DNA from: Agrococcus beijingensis
Lineage (GTDB): Bacteria > Actinomycetota > Actinomycetes > Actinomycetales > Microbacteriaceae
NCBI RefSeq assembly: GCF_030758955.1
Contig: NZ_CP132360.1
Coordinates: 1,469,778 to 1,533,777, forward strand
Direction of reading: 5' to 3'
Length of the DNA stretch: 64,000 bases
Numbering within the stretch: position 1 is the stretch's first letter; each line of letters starts with the position of its first letter. A program made the translations under genes and the position numbers. Below are positions 1-8,242 of this stretch, piece by piece. The notes under the pieces are model-generated. The model was given only the letters and a program-made list of their open reading frames with translations. It ran no database searches and was not told the origin of the DNA.

Positions 1-373
1 GGTCGATGACGAGCTCGACCGGCGCGAGCGGGTTGATCCTGGTGGCGTCGCCGCCGAGCTCGGCCACGGCCTCGCGCATGGTGGCGAGGTCGACGATGCA
101 GGGCACGCCGGTGAAGTCCTGCAGCACGACGCGCGCCGGCGAGAACTGGATCTCGACGTCGGGCTCGGCCGCGGCATCCCACGACCCGAGTGCCTCGATC
201 TGCGCCTTCGTGACGTTCGCGCCGTCCTCGGTGCGCAGCAGGTTCTCGAGCAGCACCTTGAGGCTGAAGGGCAGCCGCTCATGGCCCGCGACCGTGTCGA
301 TGCGGTAGTAGGTGTAGTCGGTGCCGCCGACCGACAGCGTGTTCTTGCTGCCGAAGCTGTTGGGGTTCGCCAT
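1..373 (-). CDS. acnA: Aconitate hydratase A, N-terminal part (runs off the left edge)
   Basis: Interconverts citrate and isocitrate in the TCA cycle as a cytosolic [4Fe-4S] enzyme. Only the first 124 residues are visible. They read [12 protein letters not shown] at the start, then [14 protein letters not shown] and [18 protein letters not shown], which are the conserved N-terminal stretches of the AcnA/IRP family. The cluster cysteines and the C-terminus lie outside the window. The ATG at 373 follows a GAGGAG ribosome binding site 5-6 bases upstream. The gene has its own promoter (417-444) downstream of the DUF3159 gene, and a perfect palindrome at 461-478 may regulate it. The family is certain; completeness cannot be judged. 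Confidence 0.95.
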   Translation of the reverse strand, partial: MANPNSFGSKNTLSVGGTDYTYYRIDTVAGHERLPFSLKVLLENLLRTEDGANVTKAQIEALGSWDAAAEPDVEIQFSPARVVLQDFTGVPCIVDLATMREAVAELGGDATRINPLAPVELVID

Positions 374-416
374 CGTGACTCCTCAGGGTCTCGCGGGATG
401 CGCTGGCTGCGCCTCG

Positions 417-444
417 AGTGTATGCCTCGGTCTGCTGATCACAA
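417..444 (-). promoter_or_regulatory. Probable acnA promoter
   Basis: On the minus strand TTGTGA (444-439) and TACACT (422-417) are separated by 16 bases. Transcription would begin near 410, giving a leader of about 36 bases that carries the GAGGAG site before the ATG at 373. Confidence 0.5.
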
Positions 445-460
445 CGGCCTCGAGGCGAGA

Positions 461-478
461 TATCTTGACGTCAAGATA
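461..478. promoter_or_regulatory. 18-bp perfect palindrome upstream of acnA, candidate operator
   Basis: TATCTTGACGTCAAGATA is a perfect inverted repeat with 9-base arms and no loop, the geometry of a dimeric regulator site rather than of a terminator. It lies 2 bases beyond the DUF3159 stop codon and about 50-70 bases upstream of the predicted acnA transcription start. No regulator gene adjoins it. I saw no second copy in the window. Confidence 0.6.
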
Positions 479-480
479 CC

Positions 481-1221
481 TTACTCCGACGTGGAGGTCT
501 CGGCATCTGCAGGCGTGTCGAGCACCGCGCGGACCATCAGCCACGAGACCCACAGCGCGGCAAGGTACAGCGGCACGCCCATGACGAGCTTGGTGGCGGC
601 CAGCGCCTCGACCGCGCCGCGCACGCCGGCGTCGGCGGCGAGGTACATCGGCACCTGGATCGCCAGGCGGGCGCCGATGACCACGAGCCACAGCACGGTC
701 GCGCGCCAGGCGACCGCGCGCTTCGCCCGCTCGGTGCGCCAGGCGTAGGGCTTCGCGGTCAGCCCGCCGGCGATCAGGCCGACCAGCGGCCGGCGCGCGA
801 GCATGCTCACGAGCAGCACGACCACGAGCACCGCGTTGACGGTGAAGCCCCAGAGGAAGTTGTCCTCCCCCTGGCCGGTGATGAGCGCCACCGCGGCGGA
901 GATGCCGACGCCGATGAGCCCGGCGAAGGCGAGCACGGGCTGGCCCTTCTGCACGACCCGCCAGGTCACGAAGCCGACCGAGACGACTAGCGGCACGAGC
1001 ACCGAGATCAGCACGTCCTTGGTCGTCGCGTACAGGACCAGGAAGAGGATGCCGGGCAGCAGCGACTCGAAGAGGCCGCGCACCCCGCCCATCGCGCCCA
1101 GCAGCGCGTCGGCCGAGGGCTTCGCCGAGGGGTCGAGGTGGCCGAGCTTCGAGCTGCGGATCGCCGCGCCCACCTGGTCGGCGAACGTCGGCTCCGGCTC
1201 CTGCTGCCGGTCGTCGGTCAC
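481..1221 (-). CDS. DUF3159 family membrane protein
   Basis: Multi-pass membrane protein of 246 residues; biochemical function unknown. The soluble N-terminus (about 45 residues, QVGAAIRSSKLG region) is followed by roughly five or six hydrophobic segments, including LLPGILFLVLYATT and FTVNAVLVVVLLVSMLA, with a basic loop near residue 165 (WRTERAKRAVAWR). This pattern matches actinobacterial DUF3159. The start is GTG at 1221, one base after the DUF3710 stop, so it is the third gene of the dut operon. The same neighbours (dut, DUF3710, DUF3159) occur together in mycobacteria, from memory of family context. Function in that set is not established. Confidence 0.85.
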   Translation of the reverse strand: MTDDRQQEPEPTFADQVGAAIRSSKLGHLDPSAKPSADALLGAMGGVRGLFESLLPGILFLVLYATTKDVLISVLVPLVVSVGFVTWRVVQKGQPVLAFAGLIGVGISAAVALITGQGEDNFLWGFTVNAVLVVVLLVSMLARRPLVGLIAGGLTAKPYAWRTERAKRAVAWRATVLWLVVIGARLAIQVPMYLAADAGVRGAVEALAATKLVMGVPLYLAALWVSWLMVRAVLDTPADAETSTSE

Positions 1222-1222
1222 G

Positions 1223-1822
1223 TCAGACCGGCTTCGGTGCGCTCAGGGGGATGAGGTCGCGCGGGGGCATCGGCTGCACGCCGCGGCACACCACCGTCGA
1301 GCGGAACAGCTCGAAGGCCTTCTCCGCCTGCGCGTCGTCGACCGCCGCGTTGCCGCCGATGAGGCCCTGCAGCATCCAGCGCGGGCCGTCGACGCCGATG
1401 ATGCGCACCGCCCGCGGGGCGCCGTCGGGGCCGACCGTGAGGCGGGCGCGGAGCTCGGGGCCCAGCGGCCCGTCGGCCTCCTCGACCGACGCGCCCTGGC
1501 GCTCGAGCTGCGCGCGCAGCACCTCGCGCACCGGCTCCCAGATGCCCTCGCTGCGCGGGGCGGCGAACGGCTGGAGCTGCACGGTCGAGCCCTCGTGCTC
1601 GAGCGTGACGGCGACGATGCGCTTCGTCTTCTCCTCGACCTCGAGCCGCATCTGCATGCCGGGCCGGGGCACGATCCGCAGCCCGCCCAGATCGACGTAC
1701 GGGCGCACCGGCGCCTCGGACTCGTCGAGCGGCCCGGCGACCGCGCGGTCCTCCGGGGCGCTCTTGTCGACGAGCTGCTCCTCGTCGGGCAGCTCTTCGG
1801 TGCTGTCTGTGGTGTCCGTCAT
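1223..1822 (-). CDS. DUF3710 family protein
   Basis: Soluble protein of 199 residues with no assigned activity. The N-terminal 35 residues are acidic and probably disordered ([17 protein letters not shown]). The body contains [29 protein letters not shown] and [13 protein letters not shown], the hallmark segments of DUF3710. The ATG at 1822 overlaps the dut stop codon in an ATGA arrangement and follows GGAGG inside the dut 3' end, so translation is coupled. It is the second gene of the three-gene dut operon. No signal peptide or membrane segment is visible. Confidence 0.88.
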   Translation of the reverse strand: MTDTTDSTEELPDEEQLVDKSAPEDRAVAGPLDESEAPVRPYVDLGGLRIVPRPGMQMRLEVEEKTKRIVAVTLEHEGSTVQLQPFAAPRSEGIWEPVREVLRAQLERQGASVEEADGPLGPELRARLTVGPDGAPRAVRIIGVDGPRWMLQGLIGGNAAVDDAQAEKAFELFRSTVVCRGVQPMPPRDLIPLSAPKPV

Positions 1823-2271
1823 CGTGCGGTCCCCTCCGGTGCGGCGCCGCGGCCGGTGGATCCGTGCCCGCGCTCACCCCGATCCGATCCCGGCAGCCGC
1901 TCGACCGCGATGAAGCGCGCGCGCTCGACGCGCTGCACGATCAGCTGGGCGATGCGGTCGCCCACCTCGATGCGGTGCGGCTCGCCGCCGGTGTTGAGCA
2001 GGTTGACCTTGATCTCACCGCGGTAGCCCGCGTCGACCGTGCCCGGTGCGTTCACGATCGTGATGCCGTGCTTCGCCGCCAGCCCGCTGCGCGGGTGCAC
2101 GAACGCGGCGTAGCCGTCGGGCAGCGCGATCGCGATGCCCGTGGCGACGAGCGCTCGCTGGCCGGGCTCGAGCGTGAGCGCCTCCGCGGCGTGCACGTCG
2201 GCACCGGCATCGCCGGGGTGCGCGTAGGACGGCACCGGCGATCCGGTGATGAGGACTTCGACCTGCTCCAT
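1819..2271 (-). CDS. dut: Deoxyuridine 5'-triphosphate nucleotidohydrolase (dUTPase)
   Basis: Hydrolyses dUTP to dUMP and pyrophosphate, preventing uracil incorporation into DNA and feeding dTMP synthesis; the family is a homotrimer. All five motifs are visible: [10 protein letters not shown] (1), [11 protein letters not shown] (2), [15 protein letters not shown] (3, with catalytic Asp and Tyr), [11 protein letters not shown] (4) and a Gly-rich tail ending [10 protein letters not shown] (5). The length of 150 residues is normal. The ATG at 2271 is chosen because it begins motif spacing correctly and sits 7 bases after a TAGCCT -10 box. First gene of the operon dut-DUF3710-DUF3159. Confidence 0.96.
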   Translation of the reverse strand: MEQVEVLITGSPVPSYAHPGDAGADVHAAEALTLEPGQRALVATGIAIALPDGYAAFVHPRSGLAAKHGITIVNAPGTVDAGYRGEIKVNLLNTGGEPHRIEVGDRIAQLIVQRVERARFIAVERLPGSDRGERGHGSTGRGAAPEGTAR

Positions 2272-2284
2272 CGCACCGAGGCTA
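2271..2284 (-). promoter_or_regulatory. Leaderless dut promoter
   Basis: TAGCCT at 2284-2279, seven bases, then the dut ATG. No Shine-Dalgarno is present, so the transcript should start at or next to the start codon. Confidence 0.6.
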
Positions 2285-2338
2285 TCCGAGCGAGGCCGCG
2301 TGGGAAAACGCACGGCCGAGTCGCGAGAGGATGGGGGC

Positions 2339-2785
2339 ATGGAAACCGCCCCCTCGTACCGCGAGCGGCTCGCGCCGCCGTGGTGGCTGCTGCTGGTCCT
2401 GCTGCTCATCGTGCCCGCCGTGCTGCTCGTGTTCCTGCCGGTGAACCCGCAGGTGGGGGTCGCGCTGGCGATCGGCATCTATCTCGCCGTGGTCGCGCTG
2501 CTGTGGCTGGCCGCGCCCGTGGTCGAGGTGCAGGGCGGCACCCTGCGCGCCGGTCGCGCCCGCATCGAGGTGGAGCACCTCGGCACCGCAGAGCCCAAGC
2601 TCGGCGACGACGCGAAGGCGCAGATGCGCGCGGGTTGGCAGCCCGACGCGCACCACGTGATCTCCCCATGGACGCGCACGCTCGTGCACGTGCCGGTGGC
2701 GGATCCCAGCGACCCGACTCCCGCCTGGGTCATCAGCTCGCGTCGGCCCGAGCGCCTCGCCGCCGCCATCGAAGCGGCCAGGTAG
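2339..2785 (+). CDS. DUF3093 family membrane protein
   Basis: Small membrane protein of 148 residues and unknown function. After the conserved start [11 protein letters not shown] come two hydrophobic segments ([19 protein letters not shown] and a second at residues 40-60). A cytosolic domain follows, with [23 protein letters not shown] and a C-terminus ending [14 protein letters not shown]. These features define actinobacterial DUF3093. It is divergent from dut with 67 bases between starts. The ATG at 2339 is used because the family begins at this point. A hairpin shared with the convergent DUF4193 gene follows the stop. Confidence 0.85.
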   Translation: METAPSYRERLAPPWWLLLVLLLIVPAVLLVFLPVNPQVGVALAIGIYLAVVALLWLAAPVVEVQGGTLRAGRARIEVEHLGTAEPKLGDDAKAQMRAGWQPDAHHVISPWTRTLVHVPVADPSDPTPAWVISSRRPERLAAAIEAAR

Positions 2786-2789
2786 CAGT

Positions 2790-2820
2790 CGAGCCCCGGC
2801 CGTCACCGGCTCGGGGCTCG
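2790..2820. terminator. Hairpin terminator shared by two convergent genes
   Basis: The arms CGAGCCCCG and CGGGGCTCG can pair, with a further internal C/G stem. It lies between the DUF3093 stop and the convergent DUF4193 stop. No U-tract follows on either strand, as is usual for GC-rich actinobacteria. Confidence 0.6.
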
Positions 2821-2854
2821 CATCGCTCTGGGTGGAACGCTCAGGGTCGATCGA

Positions 2855-3139
2855 TCACGTGCACTCGCGGCAGATCGGGCCGAGCTTGGTCTCGTGGTCG
2901 AACTGCAGGCGGTGCTTCACCAGGAAGCAGCTCACGCAGGTGAACTCGTCCTCCTGCGCCGGCAGCACGACGACGTCGAGCTCGACGTCGGCGAGGTCGG
3001 CGGCGGAGAGATCGAAGCTGCCCGGGTTGTCGGCATCCTCGTCGGTGGAGACGCTCTTCGCAGGGACACGCTCCTTGAGCGCCTCGATCGACTCGTTCTC
3101 GTCGTCGGTCTTGCGGGGGGCGTCGTAGTCGGTGGCCAT
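2855..3139 (-). CDS. DUF4193 family zinc-ribbon-like protein
   Basis: Soluble acidic protein of 94 residues; function unknown. The conserved start MATDYDAPRKTDDE leads into an acidic linker (residues 20-60). A C-terminal metal-binding-like cluster follows: FTCVSCFLVKHRLQF, then ICREC near the end, giving a CxxC...CxxC pair. This is the actinobacterial DUF4193 layout. The ATG at 3139 follows AAGGA by about 9 bases. It is divergent from sepH, with 228 bases between the two starts. In mycobacteria the equivalent gene also neighbours the dut/DUF3093 group (family knowledge). Confidence 0.87.
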   Translation of the reverse strand: MATDYDAPRKTDDENESIEALKERVPAKSVSTDEDADNPGSFDLSAADLADVELDVVVLPAQEDEFTCVSCFLVKHRLQFDHETKLGPICRECT

Positions 3140-3367
3140 CTGGCAGTCCTTGCTGGGGGTGGTGGGCGGCGTCGGCGCATATTCAACACGAAACCTCACG
3201 CCCTGGCAAATCAGATATCTGCCGGGCCGATTCCTGCCGAACGAGCGCCGACGTTCCGCAGTGCTCTACCCCACCGAACGCGCGGCGCGCCCGCACCATT
3301 CCCGAGCCGTCCCCGGTCCGCGTGGGATGCTGGCACGAACCGACACCGCCAGGAAGGACCGACGAAC

Positions 3368-4579
3368 ATGCAGCAGCTGAGCGTCATCGGCGTCGAGGAC
3401 GACGTGCTCATCCTCGAGACCGAGTCCGGCGAGCGCTTCAGCGTGCCCGTCGCCGCACTCCCCGAGCACCGCAAGCAGCAGGCGGCGATCCCCCACCGGG
3501 ATCGCAAGGCCAGCCCGCGCGACATCCAGGCCTTCATCCGCGGCGGCATGTCCGCCGAGGAGGTCGCGTCGTCGACCGGCGAGGAGCTCGCCTACGTCGA
3601 GCGCTTCGAGGGGCCGGTGCTGGCCGAGCGCGCGCACGTGCTCTCCTCGGCGCTGTCGATCCCCGTGGCATCCGGCGACATCGACCCGCTCGCGGGCGAG
3701 ACGACCTTCGGCGCCGCCATCGAGGAGCGGCTCGACGACCTGCACGCATCCGACCGCTCCTGGGCCTCCTGGAAGGAGGGCGAGGGCGGCGTCTGGCTGG
3801 TGCGCCTGCGCTTCACGACCGAGGGCATCCAGCACGAGGCGCTGTGGGGCTACGAGCCCAAGAAGGCCACGCTGACGCCGCGCGGCAAGGAGGCCACGTC
3901 GCTGAGCCAGTCGGGCGACGCGTCGAGCGTGCTCGTGCCGCGCCTGCGCGCCATCGACCGCCAGACGCGACCGGTCGCACCCGAGCAGGAGGCTTCCGAA
4001 GCAGCCTCCGCGGGCTCCGCGCCGGCACCCGCGGAGGCTCCTGCTCCCCCGATCTCGCAGCGCGCCGCGACCGGCGACACCGGCAGGTTCGACTCCGACG
4101 CGTTCCGCATCCAGCGCGGCACGACGCGATCGGCGCCCAGCCCGGTCGAGCCCGGCGTCGGCCTCGAGGAGGCCGTCGCGTCGTCGACCGCGACCGAGTC
4201 GAGCGTCGACGATCGGCCCCGCGAGGCGACGAAGAGCGAGAACCCGTGGCTGCGCCGTCGCACCGGCGAGGTCGGCAGCCAGCCCGAGAACGTGCAGGCC
4301 GCCGCCATCAACCGGCCCGCCGCGGCGACCCAGCCGAACCACACCGCCGAGCTGCTCGACGCGCTCCGCCGGCGACGCAGCGAGCGCGAGGCGGCGCTGC
4401 GCACCGCCGAGACCGAGCCGGCCCTGCTGGAGGTGGAGCCCCAGGCAGAGGCGCAGGCCGAGGAGCAGCGTCCCCACCGGGCGCAGGCGACGGGGCCCGT
4501 CGGCGCCAAGAAGCGCGGCTCGCGCGCCGCCATGCCCAGCTGGGACGAGATCGTCTTCGGGTCGCGCACCGACGACTGA
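3368..4579 (+). CDS. sepH: Septation protein SepH
   Basis: Cell-division factor that in Streptomyces and mycobacteria binds FtsZ and promotes its assembly (family knowledge). The 403-residue protein has an N-terminal DUF3071 domain (about residues 1-200) with the helix-turn-helix-like segment SPRDIQAFIRGGMSAEEV. RSWASWKEGEGGVWLVRLRF and the WGYEPKKATLTPR stretch follow. Residues 210-380 are low-complexity Ala/Pro/Glu, and the C-terminus is a basic conserved tail (GSRAAMPSWDEIVFGSR). The ATG at 3368 follows AGGAAGGA by 10 bases. A strong hairpin at 4597 ends the unit. Confidence 0.9.
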   Translation: MQQLSVIGVEDDVLILETESGERFSVPVAALPEHRKQQAAIPHRDRKASPRDIQAFIRGGMSAEEVASSTGEELAYVERFEGPVLAERAHVLSSALSIPVASGDIDPLAGETTFGAAIEERLDDLHASDRSWASWKEGEGGVWLVRLRFTTEGIQHEALWGYEPKKATLTPRGKEATSLSQSGDASSVLVPRLRAIDRQTRPVAPEQEASEAASAGSAPAPAEAPAPPISQRAATGDTGRFDSDAFRIQRGTTRSAPSPVEPGVGLEEAVASSTATESSVDDRPREATKSENPWLRRRTGEVGSQPENVQAAAINRPAAATQPNHTAELLDALRRRRSEREAALRTAETEPALLEVEPQAEAQAEEQRPHRAQATGPVGAKKRGSRAAMPSWDEIVFGSRTDD

Positions 4580-4596
4580 CACGCATCCGATCGACG

Positions 4597-4630
4597 AAGG
4601 GGCGGGCATCCGAGCGATGTCCGCCCCTTT
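4597..4630 (+). terminator. Intrinsic terminator after sepH
   Basis: A 14-bp stem (4597-4610 with 4616-4629, one G-U pair) and a 5-base loop begin 17 bases after the sepH stop. The stem starts AAGGGGCGGG on one side and ends CCCCTT on the other. Confidence 0.85.
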
Positions 4631-4672
4631 CGCGTCTCCGCGCGGCGTGCACACCTGAACGCAACGTCATGT

Positions 4673-4678
4673 TAGGTT
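4673..4678 (+). promoter_or_regulatory. Probable -10 box of the MHS transporter gene
   Basis: TAGGTT lies about 40 bases before the ATG at 4719, leaving room for a short leader with the AAGGAGG site. No convincing -35 is visible. Confidence 0.4.
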
Positions 4679-4718
4679 GCTCGCTGGCACAGTCCCGTGC
4701 ACCTACAAGGAGGTAGGC

Positions 4719-6101
4719 ATGTCTCAGTCCGTCAACGACACCTCGAGGGAGAGCGCGTCGCGAGACAACTCGCGCTCCGGCCTCGGCAGGGTCGTCACCG
4801 CAGCGATGGCCGGCACGGTCGTCGAGTGGTACGAGTTCTTCCTCTACGCCACGGCATCGACGATCGTTTTCAACCTCATCATGTTCCCGGCGAGCGATGA
4901 CCCGTACTTCCCGATCATCAGCGCGTTCCTGACCTACGCGGTCGGCTTCATCGCCCGCCCGCTCGGCGGCATCGTGTTCGGCCACTTCGGCGACAAGTTC
5001 GGCCGCAAGAAGCTGCTGCAGTTCGCCATCATCCTCGTCGGCGTCGCCACGTTCCTCATGGGCTGCCTGCCGACGTTCGACCAGATCGGCTACTGGGCTC
5101 CGGCGCTGCTGGTCATCCTGCGCTTCTTCCAGGGCTTCGCGGTCGGCGGCGAGTGGGGCGGCGGCGTGCTGCTCGTCGCGGAGCACGCGCCCAACAAGGA
5201 GCGCGGCTTCTGGTCGTCGTTCCCGCAGGCCGCCGTGCCCGCCGGCAACCTGATCGCCACGCTGGTGCTGCTGGTGCTGCAGGCGACGCTCTCGGACGAC
5301 GACTTCCTGGCATGGGGCTGGCGCGTCGCGTTCTGGCTCTCGGTCGTCATCGTCGCGGTCGGCTACTACATCCGCACCCGTGTCGAGGACGCCCCGATCT
5401 TCCAGGACGTCCGCGACGAGGTCGCGCAGTCAAAGGCACAGGGCTACGGCGTGCTCGAGGTGCTCAAGCGCTACCCCAAGGGCGTGCTGACGGCCATGGG
5501 CCTGCGCCTGGCGGAGAACATCCTCTACTACCTGGTGGTCACGTTCTCGATCGTCTACCTGCGCACCTACCTCGAGTACGACGTCTCCCGCATCCTCGGC
5601 CTGATGGCGATCGCGCACGTCGCGCACTTCATCTTCGTGCCGATCGTGGGCCGCTTCGTCGACACCGTCGGCCGCAAGCCGATGTACCTCGCCGGTGTCA
5701 TCCTGGGCGCGTCGTGGGGCTTCATCGCCTTCCCGATGTTCGACTCGGGCAACGACATCGTCATCCTGCTCGGCATCATCCTGGGCCTCGCGTTCCACGC
5801 GCTCATGTACGCAGGTCAGCCGGCGATCATGGCTGAGCTGTTCCCGACGCGCATGCGCTACTCGGGCGTCTCGCTCGGCTACCAGGTCACGTCGATCGTC
5901 GCGGGCTCGCTCGCGCCGATCATCGCGACTGCGCTGCTGGGCCAGTTCGGCAGCCACATCCCGGTCGCGATCTACCTGGTGATCGCCTGCGCGATCACGC
6001 TCGTCGCGGTCCTGGTGCTCAAGGAGACGAAGGGCATCTCGCTGCACGACGTCGACGACGAGGACCGTCAGCGCCTCCTCGCCGAGAAGGGCACGATCTG
6101 A
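4719..6101 (+). CDS. MFS transporter, metabolite:H+ symporter (MHS) family
   Basis: Twelve-helix inner-membrane secondary transporter of 460 residues, related to ShiA, ProP and KgtP, which import shikimate, compatible solutes or dicarboxylates with protons. Diagnostic motifs are GTVVEWYEFFLYATAS in helix 1, the loop 2-3 signature GHFGDKFGRKKLL, RFFQGFAVGGEWGGGVLL in helix 4, and a repeat signature VGRFVDTVGRKPMYL in the second half. The ATG at 4719 is chosen over an upstream one because an excellent AAGGAGG lies 5 bases before it. It is followed, beyond a terminator, by two dehydrogenase genes on the same strand. The substrate cannot be read from the sequence; a branched-chain or hydroxy acid is a guess from the neighbours. 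Confidence 0.9.
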   Translation: MSQSVNDTSRESASRDNSRSGLGRVVTAAMAGTVVEWYEFFLYATASTIVFNLIMFPASDDPYFPIISAFLTYAVGFIARPLGGIVFGHFGDKFGRKKLLQFAIILVGVATFLMGCLPTFDQIGYWAPALLVILRFFQGFAVGGEWGGGVLLVAEHAPNKERGFWSSFPQAAVPAGNLIATLVLLVLQATLSDDDFLAWGWRVAFWLSVVIVAVGYYIRTRVEDAPIFQDVRDEVAQSKAQGYGVLEVLKRYPKGVLTAMGLRLAENILYYLVVTFSIVYLRTYLEYDVSRILGLMAIAHVAHFIFVPIVGRFVDTVGRKPMYLAGVILGASWGFIAFPMFDSGNDIVILLGIILGLAFHALMYAGQPAIMAELFPTRMRYSGVSLGYQVTSIVAGSLAPIIATALLGQFGSHIPVAIYLVIACAITLVAVLVLKETKGISLHDVDDEDRQRLLAEKGTI

Positions 6102-6124
6102 TCTCCTGATCGGATCCCGACACG

Positions 6125-6158
6125 GGACGGGCGGCGGGGGCTTCCTCGCCGCCCGTCC
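6125..6158 (+). terminator. Intrinsic terminator after the MHS transporter
   Basis: A perfect 12-bp stem (GGACGGGCGGCG with CGCCGCCCGTCC) encloses a 10-base loop, 23 bases after the stop codon. It separates the transporter from the dehydrogenase pair. Confidence 0.85.
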
Positions 6159-6172
6159 TGCGTCCGGTCAGA

Positions 6173-6178
6173 TAGCGT
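6173..6178 (+). promoter_or_regulatory. Probable -10 box of the dehydrogenase pair
   Basis: TAGCGT sits 31 bases before the ATG at 6210. The predicted leader of about 25 bases carries GGAGGG (6196-6201). Confidence 0.45.
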
Positions 6179-6209
6179 TGCAGCAAGCACCCAACGGAGG
6201 GAATCGACG

Positions 6210-7124
6210 ATGACGTCAATCGCCTGGATCGGACTCGGCAACATGGGCAGCCGCATGTCCTCCCACCTCGTCACCGCAGGCCACGAGGTCAAGGGGTACG
6301 ACGTGGTGGATGCGCTGCGGCAGAGCGCGACGGAGCACGGCATCGTGCCGGTCGAGTCGGTCGCCGCCGCCGTGGAGGGCGCCGAGGTGATCATCCTCAG
6401 CCTGCCGAAGGGCGAGCACGTGCGTCAGGTGCTCGCGGGCGACGACGGCGTCTACGCCCACGCCGCGCCGAACGCCCTGATCCTCGACACCTCCACCGTC
6501 GACATCGAGACCTCGCGCTGGTCGCACCTCGAGTCGAGCTCGCGCGGCTTCCGCTTCGTCGACTCCCCCGTCTCCGGCGGCATCCAGGGGGCCGAGGCCG
6601 CGACGCTGACGTTCATGCTGGGCGGCTCCGAGGAGGACGTCGCCGACGCGAAGGCGATCGTCACGCCGATGGCGGGCAACGTCTTCTCGGTCGGCGAGGC
6701 CACGCACGGCATCGCCGCCAAGCTCGTCAACAACATGATGCTGGGCATCTCGGTCCTGGCGATGTCGGAGGGCTCGCAGCTCGCGCAGCAGCTCGGCCTC
6801 GACCCGAAGGCCTTCTACGACGTGGCGCGCGTCTCCTCCGGCGACTCCTGGGCGGTGCGCACCTGGTACCCGGTGCCGGGCATCGTGCCGGGCGCCGCCG
6901 CCAACTTCAACTTCGACGCATCCTTCTCGGCGATGCTCTGCCACAAGGACGTCACGCTCGCCGTGGCCGGCGCCGAGGCGGCGGGCGTCCACGTGCCGGC
7001 CGCCACCCTGATCCGCGACCAGCTGCAGCGGCTGCTCGACGACGGCCTGGGCGGCAAGGACTGCACGCTGGTGGTGCGCGAGGCGAGCCCCGACGGCGCC
7101 GTCGAGGGCTGGGACGGCAACTGA
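6210..7124 (+). CDS. mmsB: 3-hydroxyisobutyrate dehydrogenase family oxidoreductase
   Basis: NAD(P)-dependent beta-hydroxyacid dehydrogenase of 304 residues. The likely reaction is 3-hydroxyisobutyrate to methylmalonate semialdehyde in valine breakdown. The N-terminal Rossmann domain begins IAWIGLGNMGSRM. The family substrate motif appears as DSPVSGGIQGAEAATLTFM, and the catalytic lysine lies in GIAAKLVNNMMLG. The C-terminal helical domain contains CHKDVTLA. GGAGGG precedes the ATG by about 9 bases. The stop overlaps the start of the zinc dehydrogenase in TGATG. No acyl-CoA dehydrogenase or methylmalonate semialdehyde dehydrogenase is nearby, so the exact substrate is inferred. Confidence 0.85.
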   Translation: MTSIAWIGLGNMGSRMSSHLVTAGHEVKGYDVVDALRQSATEHGIVPVESVAAAVEGAEVIILSLPKGEHVRQVLAGDDGVYAHAAPNALILDTSTVDIETSRWSHLESSSRGFRFVDSPVSGGIQGAEAATLTFMLGGSEEDVADAKAIVTPMAGNVFSVGEATHGIAAKLVNNMMLGISVLAMSEGSQLAQQLGLDPKAFYDVARVSSGDSWAVRTWYPVPGIVPGAAANFNFDASFSAMLCHKDVTLAVAGAEAAGVHVPAATLIRDQLQRLLDDGLGGKDCTLVVREASPDGAVEGWDGN

Positions 7125-8230
7125 TGCGCATCCGCGGAGCGGTGCTGCGGGCGATCGGCGCCGAGCGCCCGTTCGCCGACTCCCGACCGCTCGACCTGGT
7201 CGAGCTGGAGCTCGACGCGCCGGAGCCGGGCGAGCTGCTCGTGCGCATCGAGGCGGCTGGCCTGTGCCACAGCGACCTCTCGGTCGTCGACGGCGCCCGG
7301 CCGCGACCGGTGCCGATGCTGCTGGGCCACGAGGCCGCCGGCATCGTGGAGGCGCTCGGCGAGGGCGTGACCGACGTCGCCATCGGCGACCGGGTCGTCA
7401 CGACGTTCCTGCCGCGCTGCGGCGAGTGCGCCGCGTGCGCCACCGACGGCCGGCTGCCCTGCGAGCGCGGATCCGCATCGAACGGCGCCGGCGAGCTGCT
7501 CGGCGGCGGCCGTCGCCTGCACGAGGGAGACGTCGAGGTGCACCATCACCTGGGCGTCTCGGCCTTCGCGACGCACGCGGTGCTCGACCGCCGCTCGGTG
7601 GTGCCGGTCGGCGCCGACGTGCCGCCCGCCGTCGCGGCGGTGCTCGGATGCGCGATGCTCACCGGCGGCGGCGCCGTCATCAACGCCGGCAGGCCGCGCG
7701 AGGGCGACGACATCGTCATCGTCGGCCTCGGCGGCGTCGGCATGGCTGCGCTGCTCGCGGCGGTGTCGCTCGGGCTCGGGCGGGTGATCGGGGTGGATGC
7801 GGTGCCCGCGAAGCTCGAGCGTGCGCTCGAGCTTCGCGCGCACGGCGCGCTCTCCCCCGACGAGGCCGTCGCGCAGGGTCTGCGCGCGCCGGTCGTCGTG
7901 GAGGCCGCCGGCCACCCGAAGGCGTTCGAGACCGCGTTCGCCCTCACCGCGCCGGGTGGGACGACCGTGACCGTCGGCCTGCCGCATCCGGATGCCCGGT
8001 CGTCGCTGTCGCCGCTGACGTTCACCGCCGAGGCGCGGTCGGTCGTCGGCTCGTACCTGGGCTCTGCGGTGCCCGCGCGCGACATCCCGCGCTACGAGCA
8101 GCTGTGGCGCGAGGGCAGGCTGCCGGTCGAGGAGCTCGTCACGAGCGAGATCGGCCTCGACGACCTCAACGAGGCGCTCGACACGCTCGCCGACGGGAAG
8201 GCGATCCGGCAGGTCGTGCGGTTCAGCTGA
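7124..8230 (+). CDS. Zinc-dependent alcohol dehydrogenase (MDR superfamily)
   Basis: Medium-chain NAD(P)-linked dehydrogenase of 368 residues. The catalytic zinc ligand set starts AAGLCHSDLSVVDG (Cys48) and continues with GHEAAGIVEALGEGV. The structural zinc lobe shows four cysteines in the order CGECAAC...LPCERG. The Rossmann motif is VIVGLGGVGMAALLA, near residue 210. The gene starts in the TGATG overlap with mmsB, so the two are co-translated and probably act in one pathway, oxidising an alcohol or hydroxy acid. It resembles class III-like alcohol dehydrogenases. Substrate unknown. Confidence 0.87.
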   Translation: MRIRGAVLRAIGAERPFADSRPLDLVELELDAPEPGELLVRIEAAGLCHSDLSVVDGARPRPVPMLLGHEAAGIVEALGEGVTDVAIGDRVVTTFLPRCGECAACATDGRLPCERGSASNGAGELLGGGRRLHEGDVEVHHHLGVSAFATHAVLDRRSVVPVGADVPPAVAAVLGCAMLTGGGAVINAGRPREGDDIVIVGLGGVGMAALLAAVSLGLGRVIGVDAVPAKLERALELRAHGALSPDEAVAQGLRAPVVVEAAGHPKAFETAFALTAPGGTTVTVGLPHPDARSSLSPLTFTAEARSVVGSYLGSAVPARDIPRYEQLWREGRLPVEELVTSEIGLDDLNEALDTLADGKAIRQVVRFS

Positions 8231-8242
8231 CCACGGCGCCGA

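Noticed and set aside
461-478. Palindrome before acnA as a terminator of the dut operon
   Set aside because: It has no loop and is AT-rich at its ends, unlike the GC-rich hairpins used elsewhere in the window.
4671-4692. TTAGGTT upstream of the MHS transporter as an iron (DtxR/IdeR) box
   Set aside because: There is no inverted partner half; it is more simply a -10 box.
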